Positions 33,061 to 45,217 of a stretch of DNA of 64,000 nt are shown one piece after another. This DNA is from Symsagittifera roscoffensis (lineage: Eukaryota > Xenacoelomorpha > Acoela > Convolutidae), in the NCBI RefSeq assembly GCF_963678635.1, contig NC_087070.1:12312539-12376538 (forward strand), given 5' to 3'. A program made the translations under genes and the position numbers. The notes under the pieces were generated by a model. That model saw only the letters and a program-made list of their open reading frames with translations, was not told the origin of the DNA and ran no database searches. Each line of letters begins with the position of its first letter. The stretch's first letter is position 1.

Positions 33061-36000
33061 TGGTGCCGCGACTCGGGAATTGTTATCCGAAAGCAAAATA
33101 CATCTGTACATTTTTGTGCGACCTCAAATTGAACGAAACCAATGCCAATGGTCAGATAATGCGAAAACTCAAACTAGTGCAACCGACCGAAAAATCAAAA
33201 ACAGGTAGATTGGCCAAAAGTCAGAAACTGTGAAAAACAACCCAGTTAACGAAATCAAGAACGGTGTCGCTTACCGAGTTTAGCCGAACCGATACGATTG
33301 ACAACTTTTGCCACAACAGCAAACAATTTTTGTCGAAACAACCAGTTTCTGTAGCAGTATCATCCCAAAATCTGCCCTAGTCAAAACAAAGCCGACAACC
33401 CAGAAGGCCGACATCACACTAGGCCGAAAGTGGTATTTTGTTAATTCTTTGTGGACATTTAGTCTGAAGCTCGGTGAACTCCCTGCAAAGAACTTGCAAG
33501 CTCGAAACTGTGTTTTCAACTAACTTTTAGACTCTAATTTGTGCTAGCTTTTTAAACAAAAAAGTGCTACGTTTTTGATTATCAGTGCTATAAAACCATA
33601 TACGATGTAATTGATTGCAAACCGGTAAAGACCCTATTAGACACCCTAATACTCGTCCCTAAAAGTTTTTTTGCCCGAACTTAGAGCAAAATTGGAAAAC
33701 ACCGTTTTTGTCTCGCCCGTTCAACCGTTTAAACCGTCAACCGTGTCGAGCAGGTGCTTTGTTTGGATAAACTTTGTTTTGTTTGGATTATTTGCTCGGT
33801 TCGACTCGCCCCGTTTTCGGCCGCATACCGCCGCGACCGTTGCTACTACTGTTTCGACGTAACGTCGTTGAGTTTAACCAATAAACCGTACGCGTTAACT
33901 TAAATAGTACTGAATCGAAGCCTTAGTAGAACCTTACAAAACCTCAGCTAAGGGTTCTTAAAATTATTATCGTCATAATTTTTTTTAGATTTATCTCTAT
34001 GTGACGGCTTTACAACAACAGACTACTTAAGTTGATTGCCATTAAAACAATCGTATCGCTTATCACTCTCAGTGGTGTTCATCATTGCTGCGAGTTCTCT
34101 CCATCACTCCGTAAATACATTACCGTAAACTCTACAAAAACGCCTCGGCCACACTTTTAAAGCAGTTCCAGGTTTAAGCTTTAATTTGAATGCAAATAAC
34201 CGGCTAAGGACTGTTCAATATCTTTCAAGCAATTCCCCAAATTGTATGATAGAGAGAAATTTTATAACGTGGCACGATGTTATAAATAAATCCTTGAGCA
34301 AGCTTAGATCAAACAACGATAACCCACTTTTACCAGAAAGTCTAATTGGAATTTTAAAAGAATATAAAAAAAATATCAGCCATTATTTACGTACACCGTC
34401 AAAATATCCCCAATAATTATGGACAATTGGTTGAAACAGGAAAGATAACCATTAATGTGACCAAACATTTAATCTCAAAAAAAAGCTAGCATCAAACAAT
34501 TAATTCGTAAGATTAAATTAATTCATACTCCGGCGTTTTTAGAAATAAAAGTTCGAGAATCATTCGACATTATTACCTCAATCTGTCTGAACTTATGAAT
34601 AAAGTTAAAAGTCGTCGACCAAGTTCAAGGAAAAAAATCAGACAAGCATAAGATTTCACAAATGACAACAGTTGAAGAATATTTAACATTTGTTAGGCTT
34701 TACAAATCTTGATTTGTTTTTTTTTTTCATTAGGTAAATTCATCTTTAAGTTCAATCTTGTAGTTTGTTGTCCTTCTGTTCCGTAGGCAACGAAAATCGT
34801 AGGGGTCTTGCGAGGATCTTCTCCTTCGGTATAGGACGCGGCTATTTGAATTGATTTTACTTTGATTCCGGCTCTTATTTAAAAACAAAAAACAAATGTT
34901 TCAAAATTGGTTTGCAATTGAGTTTTTGTTAATTAAACTACATGAACTAAGTATGAACTCATTGTGAAAAAACACATAAATCACACAAATCAGGGCATGA
35001 ACAAGCCCACTTTTTAACTTGATACGTGTAATGTTGTTGCTAATTCCGTGCAATAAAAAATTACTAAAATTCGCCGTTTATTGATAATCTTAAATTAAAC
35101 CGATTCTGTATCCTGTTTTTATTCGAGTTATAAAAAAGGCCAGAATATTTTGGTGCCGCGACTCGGGAATTGTTATCCGAAAGCAAAATACATCTGTACA
35201 TTTTTGTGCGACCTCAAATTGAACGAAACCAATGCCAATGGTCAGATAATGCGAAAACTCAAACTAGTGCAACCGACCGAAAAATCAAAAACAGGTAGAT
35301 TGGCCAAAAGTCAGAAACTGTGAAAAACAACCCAGTTAACGAAATCAAGAACGGTGTCGCTTACCGAGTTTAGCCGAACCGATACGATTGACAACTTTTG
35401 CCACAACAGCAAACAATTTTTGTCGAAACAACCAGTTTCTGTACCAGTATCATCCCAAAATCTGCCCTAGTCAAAACAAAGCCGACAACCCGGAAGGCCG
35501 ACATCACACTAGGCCGAAAGTGGTATTTTGTTAATTCTTTGTGGACATTTAGTCTGAAGCTCGGTGAACTCCCTGCAAAGAACTTGCAAGCTCGAAACTG
35601 TGTTTTCAACTAACTTTTAGACTCTAATTTGTGCTAGCTTTTTAAACAAAAAAGTGCTACGTTTTTGATTATCAGTGCTATAAAACCATATACGATGTAA
35701 TTGATTGCAAACCGGTAAAGACCCTATTAGACACCCTAATACTCGTCCCTAAAAGTTTTTTTGCCCGAACTTAGAGCAAAATTGGAAAACACCGTTTTTG
35801 TCTCGCCCGTTCAACCGTTTAAACCGTCAACCGTGTCGAGCAGGTGCTTTGTTTGGATAAACTTTGTTTTGTTTGGATTATTTGCTCGGTTCGACTCGCC
35901 CCGTTTTCGGCCGCATACCGCCGCGACCGTTGCTACTACTGTTTCGACGTAACGTCGTTGAGTTTAACCAATAAACCGTACGCGTTAACTTAAATAGTAC

Positions 36001-36988
36001 TGAATCGAAGCCTTAGTAGAACCTTACAAAACCTCAGCTAAGGGTTCTTAAAATTATTATCGTCATAATTTTTTTTAGATTTATCTCTATGTGACGGCTT
36101 TACAACAACAGACTACTTAAGTTGATTGCCATTAAAACAATCGTATCGCTTATCACTCTCAGTGGTGTTCATCATTGCTGCGAGTTCTCTCCATCACTCC
36201 GTAAATACATTACCGTAAACTCTACAAAAACGCCTCGGCCACACTTTTAAAGCAGTTCCAGGTTTAAGCTTTAATTTGAATGCAAATAACCGGCTAAGGA
36301 CTGTTCAATATCTTTCAAGCAATTCCCCAAATTGTATGATAGAGAGAAATTTTATAACGTGGCACGATGTTATAAATAAATCCTTGAGCAAGCTTAGATC
36401 AAACAACGATAACCCACTTTTACCAGAAAGTCTAATTGGAATTTTAAAAGAATATAAAAAAAATATCAGCCATTATTTACGTACACCGTCAAAATATCCC
36501 CAATAATTATGGACAATTGGTTGAAACAGGAAAGATAACCATTAATGTGACCAAACATTTAATCTCAAAAAAAAGCTAGCATCAAACAATTAATTCGTAA
36601 GATTAAATTAATTCATACTCCGGCGTTTTTAGAAATAAAAGTTCGAGAATCATTCGACATTATTACCTCAATCTGTCTGAACTTATGAATAAAGTTAAAA
36701 GTCGTCGACCAAGTTCAAGGAAAAAAATCAGACAAGCATAAGATTTCACAAATGACAACAGTTGAAGAATATTTAACATTTGTTAGGCTTTACAAATCTT
36801 GATTTGTTTTTTTTTTCATTAGGTAAATTCATCTTTAAGTTCAATCTTGTAGTTTGTTGTCCTTCTGTTCCGTAGGCAACGAAAATCGTAGGGGTCTTGC
36901 GAGGATCTTCTCCTTCGGTATAGGACGCGGCTATTTGAATTGATTTTACTTTGATTCCGGCTCTTATTTAAAAACAAAAAACAAATGT
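32810..36988 (+). repeat. Tandem duplication, 2 x ~2,090 bp
   Basis: Unit 1 (32810-34899) and unit 2 (34900-36988) each hold the last 250 bp of the LTR, the primer site and the ~1.8-kb leader. I count only three differences: G/C at 33347 versus 35437 (GTAGCAG/GTACCAG), A/G at 33402 versus 35492, and one T in a T-run. The breakpoints share the 8-base microhomology TTCAAAAT, found in the LTR (32810), at the unit junction (34900) and across the gag start (36989). Repeated small frames in the leader are duplicated with it and are not believed to be genes. Confidence 0.95.
33061..33078 (+). other. BEL-1 primer-binding site
   Basis: TGGTGCCGCGACTCGGGA starts at the LTR edge and ends complementary to CCA, as needed for a tRNA primer. 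From general knowledge the implied tRNA 3' end (GAGTCGCGGCACCA) looks most like an animal tRNA-His, but I could not verify this. An identical second copy lies at 35151 because of the tandem duplication. Confidence 0.75.
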
Positions 36989-36994
36989 TTCAAA

Positions 36995-39210
36995 ATGGAG
37001 CTTGATCTCGGCCAGAAGCTGAATAGAATTTATCCTGCCAGGAAAAAGTTAGAATAAACTCTTTTCGATTACCATGCCAAAAATACGAAATATATAATTG
37101 CGAATGATAGACCAGCTAAAATTGAAACGTACATCGAAAAATCTAGCATTCGCTTACAAAATATTATAAAGAAAAATGATTAGCTTAAACCGTTGTCTAT
37201 GCACAGCAACAAGCTGCTGAAACAATAAATCAACTTGAGTCTTATCTAGAATCTATCACTGAAAAAATGACGATGTATTAGGTCTAGCTAAAAACTACTT
37301 TCAAATTACACCTCAAAAGGACCAGGTAGCAACTGAACAAACCCCAACGCCAAGCGAATCCGACCTTTCCAAGAAACCCATTTCACAGCGTTCTAAGATT
37401 GCATCAATGACTTCAAGTGAGAGTCGAAGAGAGGCAGCCTTTGCAAAAATTAGACGCGAGGAAGTTGACCGCCAGGCAGAGGCTAAGCTTCGTTTCAAAA
37501 AGCAAGAGATCCAGATTCCGTCGACGAAGGGTCAACTTGAACTTGATGTGATTGTGGAGGAAAGCCGTCAAAAGCTAGCCGAAGCAACTATCGAAGAAGC
37601 CAAATATCTGGAAGACGCCTCTGAAATCTGTGGACTTCGTCGTAGCAGGTCGAATTTGGCAATGGCCGTTCAGGAGAACCAAACGGAGGAAGACCGGACA
37701 AGAAGTTGGGTGAACACTCAATTCTCAGCTCAGGAAGTAGTTCAGACAGTGGCGCCAGTTCAAAGTATCAACCTGGAACCTGCATCCGAGTTCTTGTCAT
37801 TTTCAAGTATTGAACCGCCTTTCAGTAGAAATCTGACGATGATTCACAACTCTCAATTATTTCGAAACCACGTGTATAAACTCACAGAGTGTTAACGTCC
37901 CTCATAAATCAAATACAAGTGTAAGCTTGCCAAATCCAAATGTAAATAGTACGTATGAGCCACAGGAACAGCTACCTTTGACCAACATATACAAATACAA
38001 CCCTTTGATGCAGTGTAGTTTTCATCTTTCTACTATCCCGACGAGCTCAATGCCCATTGCTCAACAAACTTTTTTCCCAAATAATTCTGCGAATTTTGTG
38101 TACCAACAGTTTCTACCCACTAACGTTGGTCCTCTCAATCCTCCAACAGTCACCTTTCCCCTCAACTCAAATTATGTCACACAGCCATCGAATGTTCAAC
38201 CGTTCTCTAGCGGAGGAACAACTTTTTATGTCGGTAATCCTAATGCTGCAGACGCCGCTATCTATTCGAAACTGCTGATGGCGCCTTATACAAAGCAGAA
38301 CAAACAGTATGACCCAATTACGTCCTCGGGCAGTAAACCAATCACTAATCAAGATCTAGCTGCAATCTTGACACTGAGCCAGAAAGATCCCTTGCCTGGG
38401 TGGAAATTGTCTTCTTTCGACGGAAATCACTTGCATTGGCCTGAATGGTTTGGTCAGTTCAAAAGTGCAATCGATGCAAACGTTTTAAGTGATGAAGTCA
38501 AACTGACATATCTCAAAACTCTCGATTCAGGCAAAGCGAAGAAGGCAATTGTCGAATTCGCTTACAATGGAGTACTCTATAAGTACGCTTTGAAAACTCT
38601 GGAGAGGAAATTTGGACAACCACGGACGATTGTGGCGGCCATCTTGAAAAACTTTCGAATTTTTCACCTCTCAAAATGCACACTTCAGAAAGCATTATCA
38701 GTTTCGCTTCCTGTTTATCCAGTCTTGTCGCTGTTTTAAAATCGTTAGGATATGAGTACGACTTGAAGAGTACATCCGTTTTGAATCAAGTTATTTCAAA
38801 ATTGCCTCCAAAAATGAAAGAGTCGTGGTCTGTATAGAAATGTTGGAGACAGCCAACCGTTTTAGATTTTAATGATTGGCTCCGCGACAAGGCTGAGGCA
38901 CATGAACTTATGCGTGTGAGTCAGAATAAATCACGACCTGAGGAGACTCCCAAGACTGGTTTCCATAAACAACCTACAAAAGTTTTTGCCGCTGCTTCAA
39001 AGTTGAAAAACCATTCTATGCTCCGTGCCTCCAGTGCAAGGGTAAACACCCTTTCTGGATGTGTTTTGTATTTAAGGAAAAAACCCCAACTCAACGAGCT
39101 CAATTCTCCGCACAAAATAGGTTGTGTTTTGCTTGCTTGCAACCTGACCACATGTTCCGAAAATGCCCTTAAGCCCGCAAACGCACTAAGCCTGGTTATC
39201 AAAGCACCCA
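36995..39210 (+). pseudogene. gag: BEL-1 gag
   Basis: The ATG at 36995 begins a frame with an early stop. 37407-37895 is a charged, coiled-coil-like stretch (RREAAFAKIRREEVDRQAEA). 37927-38739 is Pro/Asn-rich, then holds the DUF1759-type capsid segment (LSSFDGNHLHWPEWFGQFK, about 38406-38460, then LKTLDSGKAKKAIVEF). After further frame breaks a double zinc knuckle lies at about 39020-39175 (CLQCKGKHPFWMC and CFACLQPDHMFRKC). This is the BEL/Pao Gag order. At least three stops or shifts interrupt it. Confidence 0.85.
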
Positions 39211-39369
39211 AAATGTATTGTTGTATGGTGCTGAGAAAGTTTTCAGCGTAAGGTCTGCAAACAAAGTGTTAGACATTAGCAATAACACAAGCCATTCAAA
39301 TTCAAACAGTACCATCCCGTCGAACCGGAATAAGCCGCAAACTTTGTCATCGAACGTAGCCGGGTCGCA

Positions 39370-39844
39370 GTCTTACAAGAAACTAACGGGACTCCTTCCT
39401 GTGCTTCGATTGGAAATAAGTTCACACACAGACGTGACCACTGCTCTTGTAACATGCGATTCCTGATGTACCCACTCATGGGTCTCAGCGGGCCTAGCAC
39501 ATCGTTTAATTTTAACTGGCCGAAAGCAAGATATTCTGGTAAACAGCTTCAATTCGACGGAATCCGTTCCAACGCAACAGGTCGAAGTGAATGTTTGTGC
39601 CAAGTTTGACCACCATGAATACCCGTTTAAGGTTACGCCGTTTGTTAAAGACAGTTTGAGCGTTGGTTCCGAAACCATGGACGTTCCCATTCTCCAAGAC
39701 AGGTTTCCACATCTGCAGCCAATTAAACCTATTGTCTACAACTATTCCGACGTTGAGATGATATAAGGGCAGGATGTCTTTCATGCAATCAAGCCTCTCG
39801 AATACTTCCAAGGACGAAATCAAAATATTGCTGTCGCTGTCCAT
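39370..39844 (+). pseudogene. BEL-1 aspartic protease (DUF1758-like), dead
   Basis: The segment VTTALVTCDS ends in a TGA at 39464-39466 exactly where the active-site Gly of DSG is expected, and THSWVSAGLAHRL continues in the next codons. Downstream the frame resumes with VNSFNSTESVPTQQVEVNV, a segment also found in BEL-2 (52640-52938, minus strand). A second stop lies near 39763. The protease would release the Pol and Gag products. Confidence 0.8.
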
Positions 39845-41173
39845 ATGCCCATTGGCTGGGTTCTCAGTGGCCCACTCCCATTACCAATTGGTATTCGAGC
39901 CACCACTTTCAAGTGCAATGTTGAAGACGCAGCACTTGCTGACCAAGTGAAGAAATGGTACGAGCTAGAATCGTATGGCACGTTTAAACAAGCTGATCTC
40001 CGTTCCTCAGCTGATAAACGTGCTCAAAAAACTCTTGACTCTACCACGCTTCATGATGGCAGCCGTTATGTTGTCGGAATTCTCTGGGTTGATGACAACA
40101 TTCATCTTCCCAATAACTTTTACGCTTCATTGGTCCTGTTGAAGTCTCTTGAAAAGCGTCTAGAGAAAGATTTAAAACTGAAAACTTAATACGCATCAGT
40201 TATCCGAAGTGATGTCGAGAAGGGTTACGTAGTCCCGGTTAGCCCTCACGACTCAAAAAAAATGTTCAGACCGAGAATGGGACGTACCGCACCACCCAGT
40301 TTTAAATCCAAACAAACCCGGCAAAGTTCGGCGCGTTTTAAACGGTGCTTCTATGTTTCACGGCAAATCACTAAATAACTCCCTTCTTGTCGGCCCCGAT
40401 CTGCTTCAGAACCTTTTGTACGTTTTAAAGCGCTTTCATGAGCACAAATACGCAATTTCCGCATATATCGAAGGCATTTTTATGCAGGTCGGCTTAATAG
40501 AAAGCGATCAACGTTCCTTGCGTATTTTGTGGCGGGAGGACCCCACGTCAGATGTGAGTGTATATCAATATACAAGGCATATATTTGGAGCGAACGATTC
40601 TCCGACATGTGCTAATTAAGCTCTTCCCGAACAGCCGTCGACAACCAAGATCGTTACCCCGATGCCGCTTACGCCGTGCTAAACAACTTTAAAATGGATG
40701 ACTACCTTGGGTCTGTGAAAAATCCAGAAACTGCTTTAATGTTAATTCGCAGTTTAGTTGAACTGCTTAAGTTGGGTCGGTTTAATCTTACAAAATTTAT
40801 TAGCAACGTTCCCAATTTGTCTTTGAAACTAAATCCCCCTAAGACCAGCACTAACAACAGTAAGGAAATTATTACCGCTGCGATTAATCCGGAAACCGCA
40901 TCGCATGTTCTCGGTCTCAATTGGGACCACGTCGCCAATACGTTGGTTGTGAGCAGAGGAGTCAACCGCAAGCTCAAAATCTCTGTTACGCAGCGATCGG
41001 TTCTTAGTTTTGTGTCCTCCGTGTTCGACCCCATAGGTCTTGTCGCCCCGTATACCGTACGCGCACGTTTGCTACTGAAAGATATCTGGAGATTGAGTCG
41101 CCAACAGTGGGACGACCCACTGCCAAATGAGTTGTGCCGAAGATTCACTGATTGGCACTCTGGCTTGCTATGA
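39845..41173 (+). pseudogene. pol: BEL-1 reverse transcriptase, dead
   Basis: Open pieces 39845-40189, 40353-40619 and 40676-41173 cover the RT. HIFGANDSPTCAN near 40576 is a strong BEL/Pao signature. Motif A reads AYIEGIF (~40460) where ADIExMF is typical, so the catalytic Asp has become Tyr. The YVDD region reads KMDDYLGS (~40690), keeping both Asp. The connection and thumb part (VFDPIGLVAPYTVRARLLLK, ~41020) is well preserved. The broken frames plus the lost Asp make it inactive. Confidence 0.88.
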
Positions 41174-41199
41174 AACTCTCATTGCTATTTTGAATTCAC

Positions 41200-41965
41200 A
41201 GTAGATGAGGTTGAGCTGCACATGTTCGGTGATAGCTCATTGGACGTCTTTTGTTCTGTAGCATTCCTTCGAGCTCAGAAAAACGCCTATTCAAAATGTC
41301 AACTAGCGTTTGTCTTCGGTAAAGCAAGAGTAGCCCCGATGAAGATGCTTTCAATTCCGAAGTCAGAACTTCATGCTGCGCTTCTTGCTAGTCGCCTGAA
41401 GGATGATATCGAGAAAGCTCTGACACTGAGTATTTCCAAAGTGTTCATGTGGACTGACAGCAATACAGTCCTTCAGTGGTTGAACTCGACAAGCAAACAG
41501 CCCGTCTTTGTAGCCAATCGAGTAATCGAGATTCTGGAGTCAACATCAATTGACCAATAGTTCCATGTTTTGAGTGGAGACAAGCCCGTTGACACCGGAA
41601 CTAGAGTTATTACTGCTGATTCCCTCAAGCAAAGCAGTTGGGTAAACGGCCCTTCCTTTTTGAAAACTTCTGACTGGCCTTTCAATCTAAATAGGGAAGT
41701 TACTGACAAAATTCGCCTGGATGGTCCGGTCTACGATCTAAATGAGGGTTTAGAAGTGTCTTCCACTTTTCCGTGCACTGCAGTTTCGACTGACTTTGCC
41801 TTCAATTGGGAAGAGTATAGCTCGTTCTCTAAGATAAAGCGACTGGTCGCATATATGTTGAGACTCTCACCTAAGCATAGACAATTCAGATCGCCAGATA
41901 AGGCCATTATTGATCCAGCAGAACTTGTAATTGCAGAGGAAAAACTTTTGCAAATTTCGCAGTAA
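41200..41965 (+). pseudogene. pol: BEL-1 RNase H and following linker
   Basis: 41222-41560 begins with HMFGDSSLDVFCSVAF and continues with MLSIPKSELHAALLASRL and MWTDSNTVLQWLN, an RNase H fold with its Asp and Glu residues visible. A TAG at 41558-41560 splits it from 41570-41965, which continues with VDTGTRVI, where BEL proteins usually read NPADxxSRG. BEL-2 retains the same segment at 51036-51332 on the minus strand. Confidence 0.83.
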
Positions 41966-41999
41966 GAGTCTTTCCCAGCTGAAAGTAAACAATTAGCAA

Positions 42000-43279
42000 T
42001 TGGAAAATACGTGAAAAAATCGAGACATATATCATTGTATTCGCCTTTTATCGGACAGAACGATTTAATTAGTTCTACCGGCCGTATCCAACGTCTCTCC
42101 GCAACCGCAATCGAAACTCGCCATCCAATAATTTTGGATAGCCGCCTTCGCCTAATCCGATTGTTTCTCCGTTTTTATCACACTAAGCACGAACATCAGT
42201 CCGTCGAATACCTTCGTTCATCAGCAATTTGTTTTACTACGCTTAAGATCTACACTAAGAGCTATTGAAACACATTGCGTGTGCTGTAGAAAGCGAAAAG
42301 CGAAAACCGTTACTCCAATGAAGTCTTACCTTCCCGCGGAGCGTCTAGGTTACCGCAAGCCACCGTTCTCGAACTATTGCGTCGATTATTTTGGACCATT
42401 TCATGTAACCATTCGTCGATCTTCCGAGAAACGCTGGGTTTTTCTATTTACTTGCCTAACGACTCGCGCAATTCTCATTGAGTTGGTTCCATCCATGGAC
42501 ACAAGTTCAGGTGTGATGGCTAACGAGCGCTTTATTTCTAGGCGAGGAACACCCTCAATAATTTGGTCGGACAACGAAACAAACTTTGTAGGAGCCGAAA
42601 AAGAGCTTCTTCTGTGCATCAAAAACTGGAACGCAGAAACTCCAATGTCGCTCGTACACAAAGGCATTAAGTGGAAGTATAATCCGCCAAGTGCACAACA
42701 TCAAGGTGGTGCATGAAAGCGAATGGTGCGCAGTTGTAAGCGTGTGTTTTATGCAAGCTTAGGGTCAAGAATTTTGAATGACTACATTTTGAACACAACC
42801 AGGTGGCTAGTTGAGGGTTCACTAAACGCCCGTCCACTCACTCCCGTTTCTGACGACCCAGATAGTCTGGAGGCTTTGACGCCGAATCATTTCCTCTTAG
42901 GTCAGCACATTCTAACGTTTCCGTCTGTAAGGTCGAGTGAAACTATTCTCACTCTAAACGCTATGCCCGCGCGCAGTCGTACGCAAACGCAATTTGGCAG
43001 CAATGGTTAAGTGAGTACGTCCCTGCAATCAATAAAAGAGTTAAGTGGCATGATCCTCCCGAATATTCTTTGAGAACGGGAGATAGGGTGTGGTTAGTTG
43101 AATCCGCTAGCCCTAGGGGCCACTACCCACTAGCACGCATGATGTCGCTAAACTACGGCAAAGACGACACCGCCCGCTCCGCAAACCTATGGACCGTTTC
43201 CGGAAATTACACTCGGCCGCTCCTTAAGCTCATTCCGGTTCTCGCTCCTTCGGGGGTGGAGGATGTTAATGCTACATAG
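42000..43279 (+). pseudogene. pol: BEL-1 integrase, dead
   Basis: Pieces 42011-42268, 42279-42716, 42723-43010 and 43070-43279 cover the zinc-binding, catalytic and C-terminal parts. The first two DDE Asp are visible in CVDYFGPF and SDNETNFVG. In the third motif, normally GGxWE, the Trp codon is TGA (42714-42716) and the Glu codon reads Lys, so the catalytic Glu is lost. The C-terminal segment GDRVWLVESASPRGHYPLAR is typical of BEL/Pao. The last frame ends 16 bases inside the proposed 3' LTR. Confidence 0.88.
43252..43263 (+). other. BEL-1 polypurine tract
   Basis: GGGGGTGGAGGA is directly followed by TGTTAATG, a typical LTR start. This placement is what suggests that the true LTR begins at 43264 and that the left LTR is truncated. 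Confidence 0.6.
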
Positions 43280-43714
43280 TATTAAAGTTGAAAGTATAGT
43301 ATAAAGCCAGTATAGTTGCTTAGCAATACCAGCTATATAGCTCAGTGTATACATAGTGCGTTCCGGGGAGTTCAGCGGGGGTTCGGTTCTCACCTAAGTC
43401 GTTTCATTTGAGAATCCTATTTTAGCCGAACCTGACAGAACATAAAAAGCTAATATTTTAATCGGTTCAAAATTGGTTTGCAATTGAGTTTTTGTTAATT
43501 AAACTGCGTGAATTAAGTATGAATTCTTTGTGAAAAACACATAACTCACCCAAATGAGCGCATGAACAAGTCCACTTTTTAATTTGATACGTGTAATGTT
43601 GTTGCTAATTCTGTGCAATATAAATTACTAAAATTCGCCGTTTATTGATTCTCTTGAATTAAACCGATTCTGTTTCCTGTTTTCATTCGAGTTATAAAAA
43701 AGGCCAGAATATTT
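43264..43714 (+). repeat. BEL-1 3' LTR (451 bp)
   Basis: 43330-43714 matches the left LTR. The first 66 bp (TGTTAATG to AATACC) have no counterpart on the left. It ends CAGAATATTT and is followed by hAT element sequence. The expected CA terminus is not seen, so the exact end is uncertain by a few bases. Confidence 0.8.
43331..43401 (+). ncRNA. tRNA-like module in BEL-1 3' LTR
   Basis: This is the same module as at 32675-32745 with a few changes (AGCTCAGTGTATACATAG; GGGGGTTCGGTTCTCAC). The B-box core is altered to GGTTCGG and the T-stem gains a mismatch, consistent with drift after insertion. Confidence 0.55.
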
Positions 43715-44046
43715 TTGACTGACTGACCTTAAAAGTTTTCTAAATGCGCTTTTGGCGCCAAACATACTATTTTTCAGGGGGCAGCGCGCGCCGAAAAAAC
43801 GCAATGTTTTGTTCAAAATTCTCCAAAAAGTGCCTAAAACGCCCCTTTTTGGCCTGTTTTTTTCCAAATTTTGCCTGCGGCGCAGAAATTTTGGCAAAAA
43901 AGGGTCTTTTTAGTGCTTTGGGAGAGCTCAGAAAATCAATTTGGTTAACTTAAAAAAAAGGTCGACAAAAATTTCGATTTTTTTGTTGAAAATCCGCCCC
44001 CCCCCCCTCCCCTCGAAAAAATCCTAGATCCGCCTCTGCTTAGGAA

Positions 44047-44820
44047 CACAAATTTTCCTGAGATTCCCTCCCAGTCATCCTGAGAATTTCTCTAACTTTC
44101 AATTTACAAAAGCTACTCTTTTTACTTCCCCCCCCCCCCCCCCCCCCCCCGAACCTCCAATAAGCATCAGTTTTCTGGCGTAACGAAGTAACGAGGGCTT
44201 TTACAAGGTTGGATGTGATGACCAAATATGTTTGTCATAGCCTAATTAGTGCTCATACCGTTTTTTGAAACAATCGTGCAAAGAGAACAGAGAAGTTACT
44301 GGTGAAAATTCGCTGGTGGGGAAAAGGAAAAAGTGCCACGAAAGCCCATTTAAAATAATTTTTTACGCTCTTATCTTAACTGTTTTACAGAGTGTCAGTG
44401 TGAACAAGTGAACAATTTTCTGCAACATTTTTTTTTGCATGCAAATTGCCGAAAGAAAGTTTTTTAAACTACTTCAACTTGTAGTTTTACGAAGAGGGGG
44501 GAAACTGGAAAAAGCCATAACATGACAAGGAGAATAAAAGCGCGAAATAAGAATAAAACCCCCACTTCAACTGCCCCTTTAACCAAGCCCCCCCTCCCCA
44601 CCCCTGTACACATTCTTCTGTGGAAAAAAAAAACATTTTGATTTGTTGATTACTGATATTAAATTTTTGTGCGAAAAGCAAAGAGCCAATTATTCCTCAA
44701 TTCACAGCGAAAAATTCAATATAACGGTGATCGGAACAATCTTTACTCTTTTCCAAGCGGCAAGATGCAAAGTTGAGAAATTATCACGTGCTTTTTTGCA
44801 TGCAAAATTGTCGCGCTTAT
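44047..44820. other. Upstream region of the 769-codon gene
   Basis: No gene is seen. A pure C-run of 23 bases lies at 44128-44150 and a C-rich stretch at about 44555-44605. A CACGTG E-box is at 44785-44790. These may be promoter-proximal to the gene at 44950 but show no other organisation. Confidence 0.4.
44128..44150. repeat. Poly(C) tract, 23 bases
   Basis: An uninterrupted run of C follows TTTACTT. Such runs are prone to slippage and to assembly error. Confidence 0.9.
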
Positions 44821-44827
44821 TATAAAA
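44821..44827 (+). promoter_or_regulatory. Possible TATA box
   Basis: TATAAAA lies 123 bases before the ATG of the 769-codon gene, with an E-box CACGTG 36 bases further upstream. In such AT-rich DNA the match may be chance. Confidence 0.25.
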
Positions 44828-44949
44828 TGTGATTTCTTTTAATTGAGATCTGATGATCGTTTAAACACAAAAAAAGCAAAGAAACTAAGTTAATTGATAA
44901 AAAGTTTTATACAAATTCTACTAAAAAAAAACAAAAAAAAACAAACGAA

Positions 44950-45171
44950 ATGTCATACCGAAGCAATAACAACGCTGGTAATAACCATGGGAACAACTCT
45001 GGGCCGTCAAGTACCAATCCGAACCCAAATAGCGTTCAGCCAACCATAATGGCGCTATCGGGATCAAGAGATGGATCTGTGAGGCCTAAACAGGCGCCCA
45101 AAAAGCCACCAAGGGTCCAGCGTGATGTCCCCCGTAATGCAGCAGCCCCTTTTGACCCGCAACAACAACAA

Positions 45172-45217
<46 letters not shown>

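Larger units (their letters stand above)
32674..43714 (+). mobile_element. BEL/Pao LTR retrotransposon (BEL-1), degenerate, nested in hAT element
   Basis: It has two LTRs, a primer site, gag with DUF1759-like and double zinc-knuckle segments, a DUF1758-like protease, BEL-type RT, RNase H and integrase in canonical order. The LTRs differ at roughly 25 sites in 385 bp by eye, so the insertion is old. The left LTR lacks its first ~65 bp. Many stops and frameshifts, plus loss of catalytic residues in protease, RT and integrase, make it inactive. Part of the left LTR and the leader are tandemly duplicated. Confidence 0.93.
32627..44038. mobile_element. hAT-type element, copy 2, split by BEL-1
   Basis: Termini CAGGGGCGGATTTAGG (left) and CTAGATCCGCCTCTG (right) are flanked by a perfect 8-bp target duplication CTTAGGAA (32619-32626 and 44039-44046), the hallmark of hAT insertion. 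The right part (43715-44038) aligns with 21400-21710. The left part is only 47 bp long before BEL-1 begins. About 55 bp of element sequence present in copy 1 is missing at the BEL-1 insertion point. No transposase is encoded. Confidence 0.88.

Noticed and set aside
33308-34416. Repeated short frames in the BEL-1 leader (and again at 35398-36506)
   Set aside because: They are identical because of the tandem duplication, lie between primer site and gag, and have no domain.
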